Shown piece by piece: positions 20,322 to 28,711 of a DNA stretch of 64,000 bases (its first letter is position 1; each line of letters opens with the position of its first letter). Where the stretch lies: positions 1,922,001 through 1,986,000 of the forward strand of contig NZ_JAGIOA010000001.1 in the NCBI RefSeq assembly GCF_017876435.1, given 5' to 3'. Origin of the DNA: Microbacterium phyllosphaerae. Lineage in GTDB: Bacteria; Actinomycetota; Actinomycetes; Actinomycetales; Microbacteriaceae. Below the pieces are notes generated by a model. It saw only the letters and a program-made list of their open reading frames with translations, made no database searches and had not been told where the DNA came from. Both the position numbers and the translations under genes were made by a program.

Positions 20322-21131
20322 TCAGACGCCGACGCGGCGGCCGGTGAGCTTCTCGGCTCGGCGGTCGGCGATCTGCAGAGCTCGGCGCTCCCGTTCGCGG
20401 CGGAGTACGGTGATCCCGACGAGGACCGCCTCCGCCGGTGCTGCCGGGATCGGGGAGACGAAGGGGGCGGCCTCGGCGAGGAGGTCCTGTGCGACTCTCG
20501 CTCGCGCAGCCGGGACCATCCGCGGTGCGCTCTGCAGGAACTGCGAGATGCGCCGTGCGAGACGATCGGGCAGGCGGGCCACATCGGCGATCTGAGCCCA
20601 TCCCGCGAGCATCGGCGGAAGCACGGGCACCGAGGGGATCAGCTTCGGTGTGCGAACCCGCTGGCTGTAGGTGCCGGCGACCATGTCGCCGAGTCGCTGG
20701 GATCGGGAGCTGAAGGCACCGGAGAGTACGGCGACGCTGCCGAGCGTCATGTAGATCTCGAGAACGCCGAGAAGCGCGCGGATGAACGCGTGCCGGAAGC
20801 CTGTCGCCCCGCCGTCGATGCGCACGATGCGTCCGCCCACGGCGAGCTTCCCGAGGCTGCGACCCTTGAGCGCGACCTCCATCGTGATGGGGAGAACGAC
20901 GAAGCTGACCACGATCGACGCGATGAGGGCGATCCTGTCGGTCGCGTCGTCGAGGAGCCCGATGTCCCAGAGCCAGATCCGCAGGAAGATCGTGAGAAGG
21001 AAGACCCCGAGACCGACCAGGAGATCGATGATCGCTCCTGCGGCTCTCAGCACGAAGCCCACCGGCTGCACATCGATCGCGACGGCTTCGCCGGAGAGCA
21101 CCTCGTCGGATGCGTCGAGCTGGGCAGACAT
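20322..21131 (-). CDS. RDD family membrane protein
   Basis: 269 residues. The RDD signature is seen as PVGFVLRAAGAIIDLLVG, then KGRSLGKLAVGGRIVRIDGG and SQRLGDMVAGTYSQRV, with four hydrophobic helices between them. The C-terminal 80 residues are helical and basic and end RREKLTGRRVGV-like. RDD proteins are poorly defined; some are linked to ion homeostasis. The ATG shares two bases with an ATG on the opposite strand and the SpoIIM gene begins 17 bases away, so both genes are controlled from a very compact divergent region. Confidence 0.85.
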   Translation of the reverse strand: MSAQLDASDEVLSGEAVAIDVQPVGFVLRAAGAIIDLLVGLGVFLLTIFLRIWLWDIGLLDDATDRIALIASIVVSFVVLPITMEVALKGRSLGKLAVGGRIVRIDGGATGFRHAFIRALLGVLEIYMTLGSVAVLSGAFSSRSQRLGDMVAGTYSQRVRTPKLIPSVPVLPPMLAGWAQIADVARLPDRLARRISQFLQSAPRMVPAARARVAQDLLAEAAPFVSPIPAAPAEAVLVGITVLRRERERRALQIADRRAEKLTGRRVGV

Positions 21132-21147
21132 GAGTACAGTAAATCAG
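21132..21147. promoter_or_regulatory. Compact divergent promoter between the RDD and SpoIIM genes
   Basis: TACAGT (21135-21140) ends 7 bases before the GTG at 21148 on the plus strand, and the opposite strand offers TACTGT or TTTACT just ahead of the RDD ATG. Only 16 bases separate the two start codons. Confidence 0.45.
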
Positions 21148-22140
21148 GTGGATGCCGATGCGCTGACAGATGCACGCCGCGCCGAGTGGGAGCGGCTGGA
21201 GCAGCTGAGCCGTGCGCGGCTGGACGGCGCGGGGGTCGACGAGCTGATCGTGCGCTACCGGGCGGCTTCGGCCGATCTGGCCGAACTCAAGACGTCGGTC
21301 GGAGAATCCCCTCAGGGGGCGTACCTGTCGACGATCCTCGTCCGGTCACGGCTGCGGCTCACGGGGGCATCCGACAGCATCCTCACGCAGACCGCGCGCT
21401 TCTTCTCTCGCCAGCTGCCCGCCGCGCTCTATCGCCTGCGGTGGACGACTCTCGTGGTCGCCGTCTCGTTCATCGCGATCGTCGTCGGCACCGCGGCATG
21501 GATCTCCTCCGATCCGGCACTTCTCGCGACGCTCGGGCCTCCCGATCTGCTCGAACAGTATGCGGACGAGAGCTTCACGGGTTACTACACGGAGAACCCC
21601 GCGGCCGTCTTCATGGGGATGGTCTGGTGGAACAACGCCTGGATCGCGCTGCAGTGCGTTCTCTTCGGCATCACCGGACTGTGGCCGGTGAACGTCCTCG
21701 TGCAGAACGCCATGGGACTCGGGGGCTCCGGAGCGGTGATGGCGGCGCATGACAAGGTCGACGTGATGATCCTGTACATCCTTCCGCACGGTCTGCTCGA
21801 GATGACGTCGATCTTCGTCGCCGCGGCCGGCGGACTGCACCTGTTCTGGTCGTGGGTGGCTCCGGGGCACCGCTCTCGAGGCGAGTCTCTCGCCACCGAG
21901 GGGCGAGCGCTCGCGACGGTGGCGATCGGACTCGTGTTCTCGCTGTTCCTCGCGGGACTGATCGAGGGCTTCATCACCGGATGGTCGTTGCCCTGGCCCG
22001 TGAAGATCGGCATCGGGGTCGCAGCCCTCGCCGCCTTCCTGATCTACATGATCGTGATCGGCGGCCGTGCGCACCGTCTGGGCGAGACCGGCGATCTCGT
22101 GGAGTACGAAGCAGGCACGCCGAGACTCCTCGCGGGCTGA
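21148..22140 (+). CDS. Stage II sporulation protein M (SpoIIM) family membrane protein
   Basis: 330 residues. A cytoplasmic helical N-terminus (DARRAEWERLEQLSRARL, VDELIVRYRAASADLAEL) precedes about six hydrophobic helices, with FFSRQLPAALYRLRWTTLVVAVSFIAIVVG as the first. This is the layout of SpoIIM-like proteins in non-sporulating actinobacteria, where they sit beside RDD, DUF58 and MoxR genes and have no sporulation role. The family usually begins M-D-x-D-A, which supports GTG 21148 over the in-frame ATG at 21130, as does the leaderless promoter spacing. The pair with the RDD gene suggests a membrane or osmotic function; unproven. Confidence 0.87.
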   Translation: MDADALTDARRAEWERLEQLSRARLDGAGVDELIVRYRAASADLAELKTSVGESPQGAYLSTILVRSRLRLTGASDSILTQTARFFSRQLPAALYRLRWTTLVVAVSFIAIVVGTAAWISSDPALLATLGPPDLLEQYADESFTGYYTENPAAVFMGMVWWNNAWIALQCVLFGITGLWPVNVLVQNAMGLGGSGAVMAAHDKVDVMILYILPHGLLEMTSIFVAAAGGLHLFWSWVAPGHRSRGESLATEGRALATVAIGLVFSLFLAGLIEGFITGWSLPWPVKIGIGVAALAAFLIYMIVIGGRAHRLGETGDLVEYEAGTPRLLAG

Positions 22141-22156
22141 CACCCGGCGGGATCGC

Positions 22157-22957
22157 TCAGGTGTCGAGTTCCTCTCTCTCCGAGACGTCGAAGAGGGCCC
22201 GGTAGGCGAGGCCGGCCAGGAGTGCGCCGATCATCGGGAAGACGAGGAAGACCCACAGCTGTGCGAGTGCTTCGGTGCTCCCGTACACGGCGGTGGCGAT
22301 CGATCGAGCGGGATTGACCGAGGCGAAGTCGATCGGCAGCAGAACCAGGTAGATCAGCGCCAGGGTGACGCCGGTGACGAGTCCGCCCAGAGGCGTGCCG
22401 CGCGCAGGATGCGTGACCCCCAGGAAGACGAAGATGAGGAGCGCGGCGAAGAGCGCCTCGCCGATGATCGCCGCTCCCATGCCGAAACCGCCTGGCGAGG
22501 AGGCTCCGAATCCGTTGCTGGCGAAGCCCGCGGTGCGTTGGGCCTCGAGCCACCCGTCCGGGCCGAACAGGCCGATCAGGAAGATCAGCGTCGATGCGAT
22601 CGTCGCGCCTATGCACTGGGCGGCGATGTAGGAGGGCACATCTCGCCACGGCATCCGTCCGGCCGCCGCCGCGCCGAGCGTCACGGCCGGATTGAAGTGG
22701 CCGCCGGAGATCGGGCCGAACGCGTACACCGCGGCGATGAGTGCCAGTCCGGCCGCGAGCGAGATGCCGACGAAGCCGATGCCCTCTCCGCTCACATCGG
22801 TGCCCTCGCCGAATCGGGAGGCGAACAGCGCAGCGCCCACGATCGCGATCACGAGGATCGTCGTCCCGAAGGCCTCGGCGGTGAGCCGTGCGGTCATCGT
22901 GGCGGCGGGAAGTCTCGTGTGTGTCGGGCTCATGCCGTCGACCTTCGACCCCGTCAC
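22157..22957 (-). CDS. Aquaporin / MIP-family channel
   Basis: 266 residues with six helices and both pore NPA motifs, NPAV in GGHFNPAVTLGAAAAG and NPAR in ASVNPARSIATAVYG. Arg directly after the second NPA and the lack of the longer loops of GlpF suggest a water channel (AqpZ-like), though small-solute passage cannot be excluded. GTG 22957 overlaps the stop of the DUF58 gene (GTGA) and is preceded by AGGACGG; an ATG at 22933 is an alternative. It is the last gene of the MoxR/DUF58 operon, an unusual place for an aquaporin. Confidence 0.92.
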   Translation of the reverse strand: MTGSKVDGMSPTHTRLPAATMTARLTAEAFGTTILVIAIVGAALFASRFGEGTDVSGEGIGFVGISLAAGLALIAAVYAFGPISGGHFNPAVTLGAAAAGRMPWRDVPSYIAAQCIGATIASTLIFLIGLFGPDGWLEAQRTAGFASNGFGASSPGGFGMGAAIIGEALFAALLIFVFLGVTHPARGTPLGGLVTGVTLALIYLVLLPIDFASVNPARSIATAVYGSTEALAQLWVFLVFPMIGALLAGLAYRALFDVSEREELDT

Positions 22958-24261
22958 AGCCGTCCTGCGGCTTTCAGCTCGAGGTATCGATCGGCGATCC
23001 GTGGGGGAAGGCTCTCGGGGTCGGCGGCGATCGCCTCGCCCCCGGCTCGTCGCACGGCATCCGCCACGTTCTCGGCGTCTCGCATCGTGCGTTCGGCCGC
23101 TGCGGCGAGGTAGACCTCCTCGCGCGAACCGCGTCGCTGCGTCAGATCGGCGATGCCGTCGTCCGTCACGGATCCGACGAGGATCGACGTCGCGCGCGAG
23201 GCATCGGGGAAGGCGCCGAGGAAGCCCCGTGCCGACTCCGCGGCATCCTGAGCGGTGAGGACGACGATCAGTGCGGGGCGGGTCGTGAGAGTACGCACTG
23301 CGGCGAACGCTCCCGGCCAGTCGGTGTCGACGAGGCGTGCGTGCACGGGGGCCATCGCATCCGTCAGCGCGGGGAGGAGCGCAGTGCCCTCGACGCCGGT
23401 GACCCGAGCCCGCACCACACGGTCGTACATGAGCAGATGCACGTGGTCTCCCGCACGCGAGGCGAGCGCGGCGAGCAGCAGCGTCGCCTCGAGGGCGGCG
23501 TCCACCCTGGTCCCGTCGCCCACGCGGGCTGCGGCGGTGCGCCCGGTGTCGATGATGATCACGACATGGCGATCGCGCTCAGGACGCCACGTCCGCAGCA
23601 TCGTGGTGCCGGCGCGGGCTGTCGCCCGCCAGTCGATCGAGCGCACGTCGTCGCCGCGCACGTACTCGCGGAGCGAATCGAACTCGGTGCCCTGGCCGCG
23701 CACCTGGATGCTGGTGTTCCCATCGAGTTCGCGCAGCCGAGCGAGCCGGGACGGAAGGTGTTTTCGCGATGAGAACGCCGGGAGCACGCGGATCGTGCCC
23801 CGGACGCTGTGACGAGCCTGGCGTCCGGCGAGTCCGAGCGGCCCCCGTGAACGGATCATCACGAACTCGCTCGAGAGCTCGCCGCGTCGTCGGGGGAGCA
23901 GCGGGATCGAGACACGACGCCGCTCTCCCGGCGGCACGCTGAGGGGAAGACGGTCCGTGCCGGCACCGGCCGTCGGCTGCCAGGCATCGCGGATCAGCGC
24001 GTGCAGAGTGCGGGAGCCCTGGTTCTGCAGTGCGACGCTCACCGGAACGAGCTCGCCGAGCCGAGTGCGGGTCGGGACACGCCTGGTCACGATCACGGAG
24101 CGCGGACTCGGTGCGAGCAGCACGTCCAGCGCCACCAGGAGGATGCACAGAGCGACCCAGATGCCGAGCGCGGCGTAGGGCGAGAAGTCAGCGAGCCCTG
24201 CGAGCACGACCGGAACCACGCCGACGGCGACGGCGAGGGTGAGGCGGCCGGTGACGAACAC
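22954..24261 (-). CDS. DUF58 domain-containing membrane protein
   Basis: 435 residues. Two N-terminal transmembrane helices (VAVGVVPVVLAGLADFS and ALGIWVALCILLVAL) are followed by a beta domain and the DUF58 core, recognisable by EFDSLREYVRGDDVRSIDWRATAR at about residue 190-215 and a following vWA-like fold (VVIIIDTGRTAAARVG). DUF58 proteins partner MoxR-type AAA ATPases. The GTG start follows the MoxR stop codon directly (TAGGTG), so the two are translated in tandem. Confidence 0.9.
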   Translation of the reverse strand: MFVTGRLTLAVAVGVVPVVLAGLADFSPYAALGIWVALCILLVALDVLLAPSPRSVIVTRRVPTRTRLGELVPVSVALQNQGSRTLHALIRDAWQPTAGAGTDRLPLSVPPGERRRVSIPLLPRRRGELSSEFVMIRSRGPLGLAGRQARHSVRGTIRVLPAFSSRKHLPSRLARLRELDGNTSIQVRGQGTEFDSLREYVRGDDVRSIDWRATARAGTTMLRTWRPERDRHVVIIIDTGRTAAARVGDGTRVDAALEATLLLAALASRAGDHVHLLMYDRVVRARVTGVEGTALLPALTDAMAPVHARLVDTDWPGAFAAVRTLTTRPALIVVLTAQDAAESARGFLGAFPDASRATSILVGSVTDDGIADLTQRRGSREEVYLAAAAERTMRDAENVADAVRRAGGEAIAADPESLPPRIADRYLELKAAGRL

Positions 24262-25227
24262 CTAGATCGGCACCCTGGTCTGCTGCACCACGGAGGTGAG
24301 TACGGCATCGGCGGACACGCCCTCCATCTGCGCGTCCGGCCGCAGCTGCAGACGGTGGCGCCAGACCGGCACCAGCATGGTCTGCACATGGTCGGGAGTG
24401 ACGGCGGAAGACGCGTTCAGCCAGGCCCACGCCTTCGCCGCTGCGAGCAGGCCGGTGGAGGCGCGGGGGCTCGCTCCGAGCTCGACCGAAGGAGACTGCC
24501 TCGTGGCCCTCGCGAGGTCGACGACATAGCCGAGCACATCGTCGGTGACCTCGACGCGTCCGGCGGCGTCCTGAGCGGCTCGGATCTCATCGGCCGTGAC
24601 CGTCGCCTCGACGCCGGTGAGCTCGCGCGGCGAGAACCCCGACGCATGCTTGCGGAGCACCGACACCTCGGCGTCCCGCTCAGGCATCCCGACGACCAGC
24701 TTCATCAGGAAGCGGTCGAGCTGCGCCTCGGGCAGCGAGTACGTGCCCTCGTGCTCGATGGGGTTCTGCGTCGCGGCGACCAGGAACGGATCGGGCAGCG
24801 GGCGGCTGACGCCGTCGGCCGACACCTGACGCTCCTCCATGGCCTCCAGCAGTGCCGCCTGCGTCTTCGGAGGAGTGCGGTTGATCTCATCGGCGAGCAG
24901 GATGTTGGTGAACACGGGGCCCGCGCGGAAGTCGAACTCCCCGGTCCGCGCGTCATAGACGAGCGATCCCGTCACATCGCCGGGCATGAGGTCGGGGGTG
25001 AACTGCACCCGCTTCGTGTCGAGACCGAGGGCGCGGGCGAACGACCGCACGACAAGCGTCTTGGCGACACCCGGAACGCCCTCGAGCAGCACATGACCGC
25101 GGGCGAGCAGCGACACGAGCAGTCCCGTCACCGTTCCCGCCTGGCCGACGACGGCCTTGTCGACCTCGGTGCGTACCCGGTGCATGGCCTGACGCAGCTG
25201 CGCGTCGTCGAAGTTCTCAGCGGTCAC
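24262..25227 (-). CDS. MoxR-family AAA+ ATPase
   Basis: 321 residues. Walker A lies in LLEGVPGVAKT, Walker B in ILLADEINRTPPKTQAALLEAMEE, and FLVAATQNPIEHEGTY with the sensor Asn follows; all are diagnostic of MoxR proteins. They act as chaperones for vWA- or DUF58-containing partners, which fits the adjacent DUF58 gene. It begins 57 bases after the end of the DUF4350 gene in the same minus-strand operon. Target of the chaperone action is unknown. Confidence 0.93.
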   Translation of the reverse strand: MTAENFDDAQLRQAMHRVRTEVDKAVVGQAGTVTGLLVSLLARGHVLLEGVPGVAKTLVVRSFARALGLDTKRVQFTPDLMPGDVTGSLVYDARTGEFDFRAGPVFTNILLADEINRTPPKTQAALLEAMEERQVSADGVSRPLPDPFLVAATQNPIEHEGTYSLPEAQLDRFLMKLVVGMPERDAEVSVLRKHASGFSPRELTGVEATVTADEIRAAQDAAGRVEVTDDVLGYVVDLARATRQSPSVELGASPRASTGLLAAAKAWAWLNASSAVTPDHVQTMLVPVWRHRLQLRPDAQMEGVSADAVLTSVVQQTRVPI

Positions 25228-25284
25228 GTGGTGTCCTCGGCTTCCGTTCGGAGGTATGGGCGGTGATTCTCAGCGGTGCACGGG

Positions 25285-26478
25285 TCATTCGGGTCTCCGG
25301 CCGATCGAGCTGGACGCATCGACGGCGGTCTCCAGCTCCTGCAGGCGGCGGGCCATCTCGATCAGGGCGGGATCGTCGGTGGGCGCCGGTCCGGAGAGCA
25401 GGTCATGCAGGGAACCGCGGGGGATGCGGAGGCGATCGGCCGCCGCATCCGCGATCTCTTCGGGGGTCGCGTTCACGGCGAGGCCGAGTCGGCGAGCGAG
25501 CCTGCGCCTGCTCCCGTCGACGATCGCTTCGCCGGCGTGCGCCGCGTCGCCGGATTTCGCGGTGAGGCGGGCGCGACCGTTCATGGTCTCGGAGGCGCGC
25601 ACCGTCACCGGAAGCGTCTCGGCGACCAGCGGCCCGAAGCGCTGGCCGCGCCACAGCGCCGCGGCGAGTCCGGCGACCATCAGCAGCAGGATCGCCGGGG
25701 TCACCCAGCCGGGGGTGAGCGAGCCCAGCGTGTCGGGCGTCTTTCCCTCGATGTCCGTGTCGGCGAAGCTGGGCACGTACCAGACCACACGATCGGCCTG
25801 ACCGAGGAGAGCGATACCGAGTGCGGCGTTCCCGTCTTCGGCGAGGTAGGCATTGCTGAACAGGCGTGCACCCTCGACGACGCTCGTCGTGGTGCCCGAG
25901 TCTTCGTCCACGAGGACTGCGGCGGCATCGTCGGTTCCGAAGCATCCCTCGACGCCGTCACCCGGAGCGAACAGACGATCGGGGCGAATCGTGCCGACGT
26001 CCGCGAACTCCGGAACGCTGCAGTCGGCCTCCACAGGAGCGGCGTCCGCCGGGGCGTTGTCGCCGATGTTCAGAAGAGTGAGAAGGTGAGTGCTGCTCGA
26101 GAGGAAGACGACCCGGCCTGCCGGATCGATCAGCTCACGGATCGCCTCGTCGGAGAGCGTGTACGGATTGGCCAGCACGAGTGTGGCGTCGTCGTCGAGC
26201 GCCGCACGCGCTTCGGTCCGCGAACGGAACACCTCGACCTCGACGCCCTGATCGGCGAGGAGCTGGGCGAGCGCCATCGATCCTGAATCTCCGACGCTCT
26301 CGGGGTCGAGCGCACCACGCTGGTCAGGCATCCGCACACCGACCTGTATCGCCACGAACACCCCGCCGAGAACGAGCAGCACGACCACGGCCCAGCCGAT
26401 CAGCGACCGCAGGCGCCGACGGTGCGTGAGGCGTTCGGCGGTCGACGCCGAGGGTGCGTCGTTCTCGAGCAGCGTCAC
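25285..26478 (-). CDS. DUF4350 domain-containing membrane protein
   Basis: 397 residues. One helix near the N-terminus (about 29-48), then an extracytoplasmic Rossmann-like DUF4350 domain of about 200 residues (GDSGSMALAQLLADQGVEVEVF, TLVLANPYTLSDEAIREL), a second helix (TPAILLLMVAGLAAALWRG) and a cytoplasmic C-terminal helical domain. It is a standard member of MoxR/DUF58 operons. GTG 26478 overlaps the stop of the DUF4129 gene (GTGA). Biochemical role unknown. Confidence 0.88.
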   Translation of the reverse strand: MTLLENDAPSASTAERLTHRRRLRSLIGWAVVVLLVLGGVFVAIQVGVRMPDQRGALDPESVGDSGSMALAQLLADQGVEVEVFRSRTEARAALDDDATLVLANPYTLSDEAIRELIDPAGRVVFLSSSTHLLTLLNIGDNAPADAAPVEADCSVPEFADVGTIRPDRLFAPGDGVEGCFGTDDAAAVLVDEDSGTTTSVVEGARLFSNAYLAEDGNAALGIALLGQADRVVWYVPSFADTDIEGKTPDTLGSLTPGWVTPAILLLMVAGLAAALWRGQRFGPLVAETLPVTVRASETMNGRARLTAKSGDAAHAGEAIVDGSRRRLARRLGLAVNATPEEIADAAADRLRIPRGSLHDLLSGPAPTDDPALIEMARRLQELETAVDASSSIGRRPE

Positions 26479-27116
26479 GCGGTCACCGACTCGGGTCGGA
26501 GCGTGCTGAGACGGTCATCGGTGGCGGCGATCTCGGCATAGCGTTCCGCCGTCGCGGGGTGCCGCAGATAGCGCACGTCGTCGAAGGAGACGGCGGCGTT
26601 GCGCACAGGCGACGTCTCCGTCGGGAACACGGCGGAGACCTCGCGAGCGATCGCCTGCGCGGTGGCACCGGGGGAGGGGTCGATGAGGTCGCGTTCCAGC
26701 AGGCCTCTCGCGAGGGCGCGGAATCTCAGGATCGTGGCGTCGTCCCAGTCTCCGGCACGAGCGCTGCGCTCGGCTTCTGCACGCAGCTGCACGGCAGAGC
26801 GGTCGTCGTCCGCGCCGAGGAGGTCACCGCGCGGCCTCCTGATCGCCTGAGAGCGGCGGGGGCGGCCCCAGATGATGAGCGCCGCGATCAGAGCGCCCAC
26901 CACGATGAGACTCACGACGATGAGCGCCGACGGCCCGACATTCGCTCCGTTGTCGGAATCGAAGAGGTCGGCGAGGAAGCGTCCGATGTCGCGCGCGATC
27001 AGGTCGAACCAGGTCGGTTTCGCATCGGCGTAGCGAGGATCGGCGAGCTCCTGCTCGGCCCAGCGTCTCGCCTCGTCTCCGTCAGGGATGCGCACATCGT
27101 CGAGGGGACGGATCAT
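26475..27116 (-). CDS. DUF4129 domain-containing membrane protein
   Basis: 213 residues. The N-terminal part is outside, with EARRWAEQELADPRYADAKP and an amphipathic stretch, one transmembrane helix at about 63-86, then the cytoplasmic DUF4129 helical domain (RARAGDWDDATILRFRALARGLLERDLID). The frame stays open far upstream across the next gene, but ATG 27116 overlaps that gene's stop codon (ATGA) and matches the usual N-terminus. Some DUF4129 proteins carry transglutaminase domains; this one does not. Confidence 0.88.
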   Translation of the reverse strand: MIRPLDDVRIPDGDEARRWAEQELADPRYADAKPTWFDLIARDIGRFLADLFDSDNGANVGPSALIVVSLIVVGALIAALIIWGRPRRSQAIRRPRGDLLGADDDRSAVQLRAEAERSARAGDWDDATILRFRALARGLLERDLIDPSPGATAQAIAREVSAVFPTETSPVRNAAVSFDDVRYLRHPATAERYAEIAATDDRLSTLRPESVTA

Positions 27117-28615
27117 GCCGACCCTTCGCCGCCCGACCCGGGGGCCGCCCAGGTCGAGTCCGTCGGTCGCTCGGGTGCGGGGTTCGGAGACGAAGCAGTC
27201 TGCGGAGGCGTCTGACCCGCTGCCGGGGGCGCCGGAGGGGTCGAGGGCGCGGGAGCGTAGGGCGGCAACGGGGGTGCCTGATGCTGGTCGAGGTACGGCT
27301 GTGCGGGACTCTGCGGTTGCGCGGGATAGGGGTATTGGGGCTGTGCGTACTGCGGCTGTCCGGCGTAGGGCTGTCCGGCGTAGGGCTGTCCGGCGTAAGG
27401 CTGTCCCGCGTAGGGCTGTCCCGCGTACGGCGGCTCCCCCTGGTATTGCGGCGCCGGGTACTGCTGATACGCGGCGTACGGCTGTGTCGGGTAGCCCGCG
27501 GGCGTCATCATCGCCCACTCGGGGACCTGCTTGGGCGGAGGCGCGCTCGTCACGGCGCGCTCGGCATCGACGACGAATGGATCCCCCAGCTGCTCGTCGG
27601 TCCAGCCGAGGTCCCTGCGCTCCACGTGGCGGATGAGCGACTGGTCGAGGCCCTCGTAGCGCATCCGGCTGTCGAGGTAGACGAGGGTTCCCGCGGTGCT
27701 CTGCACCACCAGCGTGACTGCCTGCAGGACGAGCAGGAGGATCTGCGGGGCGAGCAGGGCGAAGACGAATCCCATGATGGTGGCGGTGTCGGCCGAGCCC
27801 GTCGGCGCGATCACCGTGCCGAGCATCGAGCTCACCAGGGAGACGGGCAGGTTCACAAGCTGCATCGCGACGCCCATGATGGCGCCGATCAGGAAGGTGA
27901 CGCCCCAGGCGATCCAGAATCGGCCCCGGGTGAGGCGCCACGAGCGCACGAGCGCGTCGCGGAACTTCGCCCGCTCGAGGACGAGGATCGACGGGACCAG
28001 GAGGAGCTTCGTCGTCAACCACACCGTGAGCGGGATGGTGGCGAGGACGAGCACCACCACGAGGATCACGATGCCCCCGATGGCCTCCGCCGACCCTCCG
28101 AGCCCGCCCGCGATGAAGCCGGCGATGATCAGGAAGAGGACGACGATCACGCCGAAGATGAAGATGACGGAGAGCGAAGCGAATGCGGCCAGGCGCCAGA
28201 ACGACGGGATCATCTTCCGCCACAGCGTTCCCAGGGTCGCCTTGACGCCGATCGCCGCGAAGCCGACCTCGGCCGCGACCACTCCCTGCATGAGAGCGGT
28301 GAAGGCGACCGAGGCGAGGCCCACGGCGAGGCCGGCCACGATGTTCATCGCGATGGTGCCGGCGAACACCGCTTCGAAGTCGGGGGAGGACGGGGTCAGG
28401 GACTCGAGCCGTGTGAAGGTCGTGAAGAACACGAAGCCCATGACGGCCGCGCTGAGCACCACCACAGCGAGCTGGATCACGACCCCGAAGCCGAACAGGA
28501 CCTTGGGGTTGTGTCGCAGCGCCGCGAAGGATCTGCCCAACATCATGCCGAAGGTCAGCGGATGCAAAGGGATGATGCCCTTCTTCGGGGCAGGGGTCCA
28601 CGTCTGGCCGCTCAC
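27113..28615 (-). CDS. Glycerophosphoryl-diester-phosphodiesterase membrane-domain protein
   Basis: 500 residues with about six to seven hydrophobic helices between residue 25 and 340, matching the membrane domain found fused to some GDPD enzymes but without the catalytic GDPD domain. The last 130 residues are Pro/Gln/Tyr-rich with five GQPYA repeats. GTG 28615 is preferred because GGAGGGAG lies 5-6 bases upstream and the protein then starts SGQTWTPAPKKGIIPLHPLTFG as relatives do; in-frame ATGs at 28675 and upstream are not near a ribosome-binding site. First gene of the six-gene operon ending with the aquaporin, divergent from mtrA. Confidence 0.82.
   Translation of the reverse strand: MSGQTWTPAPKKGIIPLHPLTFGMMLGRSFAALRHNPKVLFGFGVVIQLAVVVLSAAVMGFVFFTTFTRLESLTPSSPDFEAVFAGTIAMNIVAGLAVGLASVAFTALMQGVVAAEVGFAAIGVKATLGTLWRKMIPSFWRLAAFASLSVIFIFGVIVVLFLIIAGFIAGGLGGSAEAIGGIVILVVVLVLATIPLTVWLTTKLLLVPSILVLERAKFRDALVRSWRLTRGRFWIAWGVTFLIGAIMGVAMQLVNLPVSLVSSMLGTVIAPTGSADTATIMGFVFALLAPQILLLVLQAVTLVVQSTAGTLVYLDSRMRYEGLDQSLIRHVERRDLGWTDEQLGDPFVVDAERAVTSAPPPKQVPEWAMMTPAGYPTQPYAAYQQYPAPQYQGEPPYAGQPYAGQPYAGQPYAGQPYAGQPQYAQPQYPYPAQPQSPAQPYLDQHQAPPLPPYAPAPSTPPAPPAAGQTPPQTASSPNPAPERPTDSTWAAPGSGGEGSA
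27356..27430 (-). repeat. Five tandem 15-bp repeats encoding GQPYA units
   Basis: Consensus on the plus strand is CTGTCCGGCGTAGGG; five in-frame copies differ by one or two bases each and encode a Pro/Tyr/Gln-rich cytoplasmic tail. Confidence 0.85.
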
Positions 28616-28679
28616 CGGCACTCCCTCCGTCGTGCGCTCCCATCGTGTCACAACACCCGTTGGGCGCGCAGACATGGGG

Positions 28680-28707
28680 TCAGTGGTACTGAGTGCCATA
28701 AGGTAAC
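28680..28707. promoter_or_regulatory. mtrA promoter with inverted repeat and GTAAC element
   Basis: TCAGT-GGT-ACTGA (28680-28692) is a perfect 5-3-5 inverted repeat. TAAGGT (28699-28704) ends 7 bases before the mtrA ATG, and GTAAC at 28703-28707 resembles one half of the known MtrA direct-repeat site. Autoregulation is possible. Confidence 0.4.
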
Positions 28708-28711
28708 AGTT

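Noticed and set aside
21130..21147. ATG 21130 as the SpoIIM start
   Set aside because: It shares bases with the RDD start codon and lies upstream of the correctly spaced TACAGT; the family N-terminus begins at GTG 21148.
27117..28643. N-terminal extension of the DUF4129 frame
   Set aside because: It lies over the upstream membrane gene in another frame and has an Arg/Gly-rich composition typical of a shadow frame.
27281..28711. Upstream extension of the mtrA frame
   Set aside because: Antisense to the membrane operon and outside the length of MtrA, which starts at 28712.
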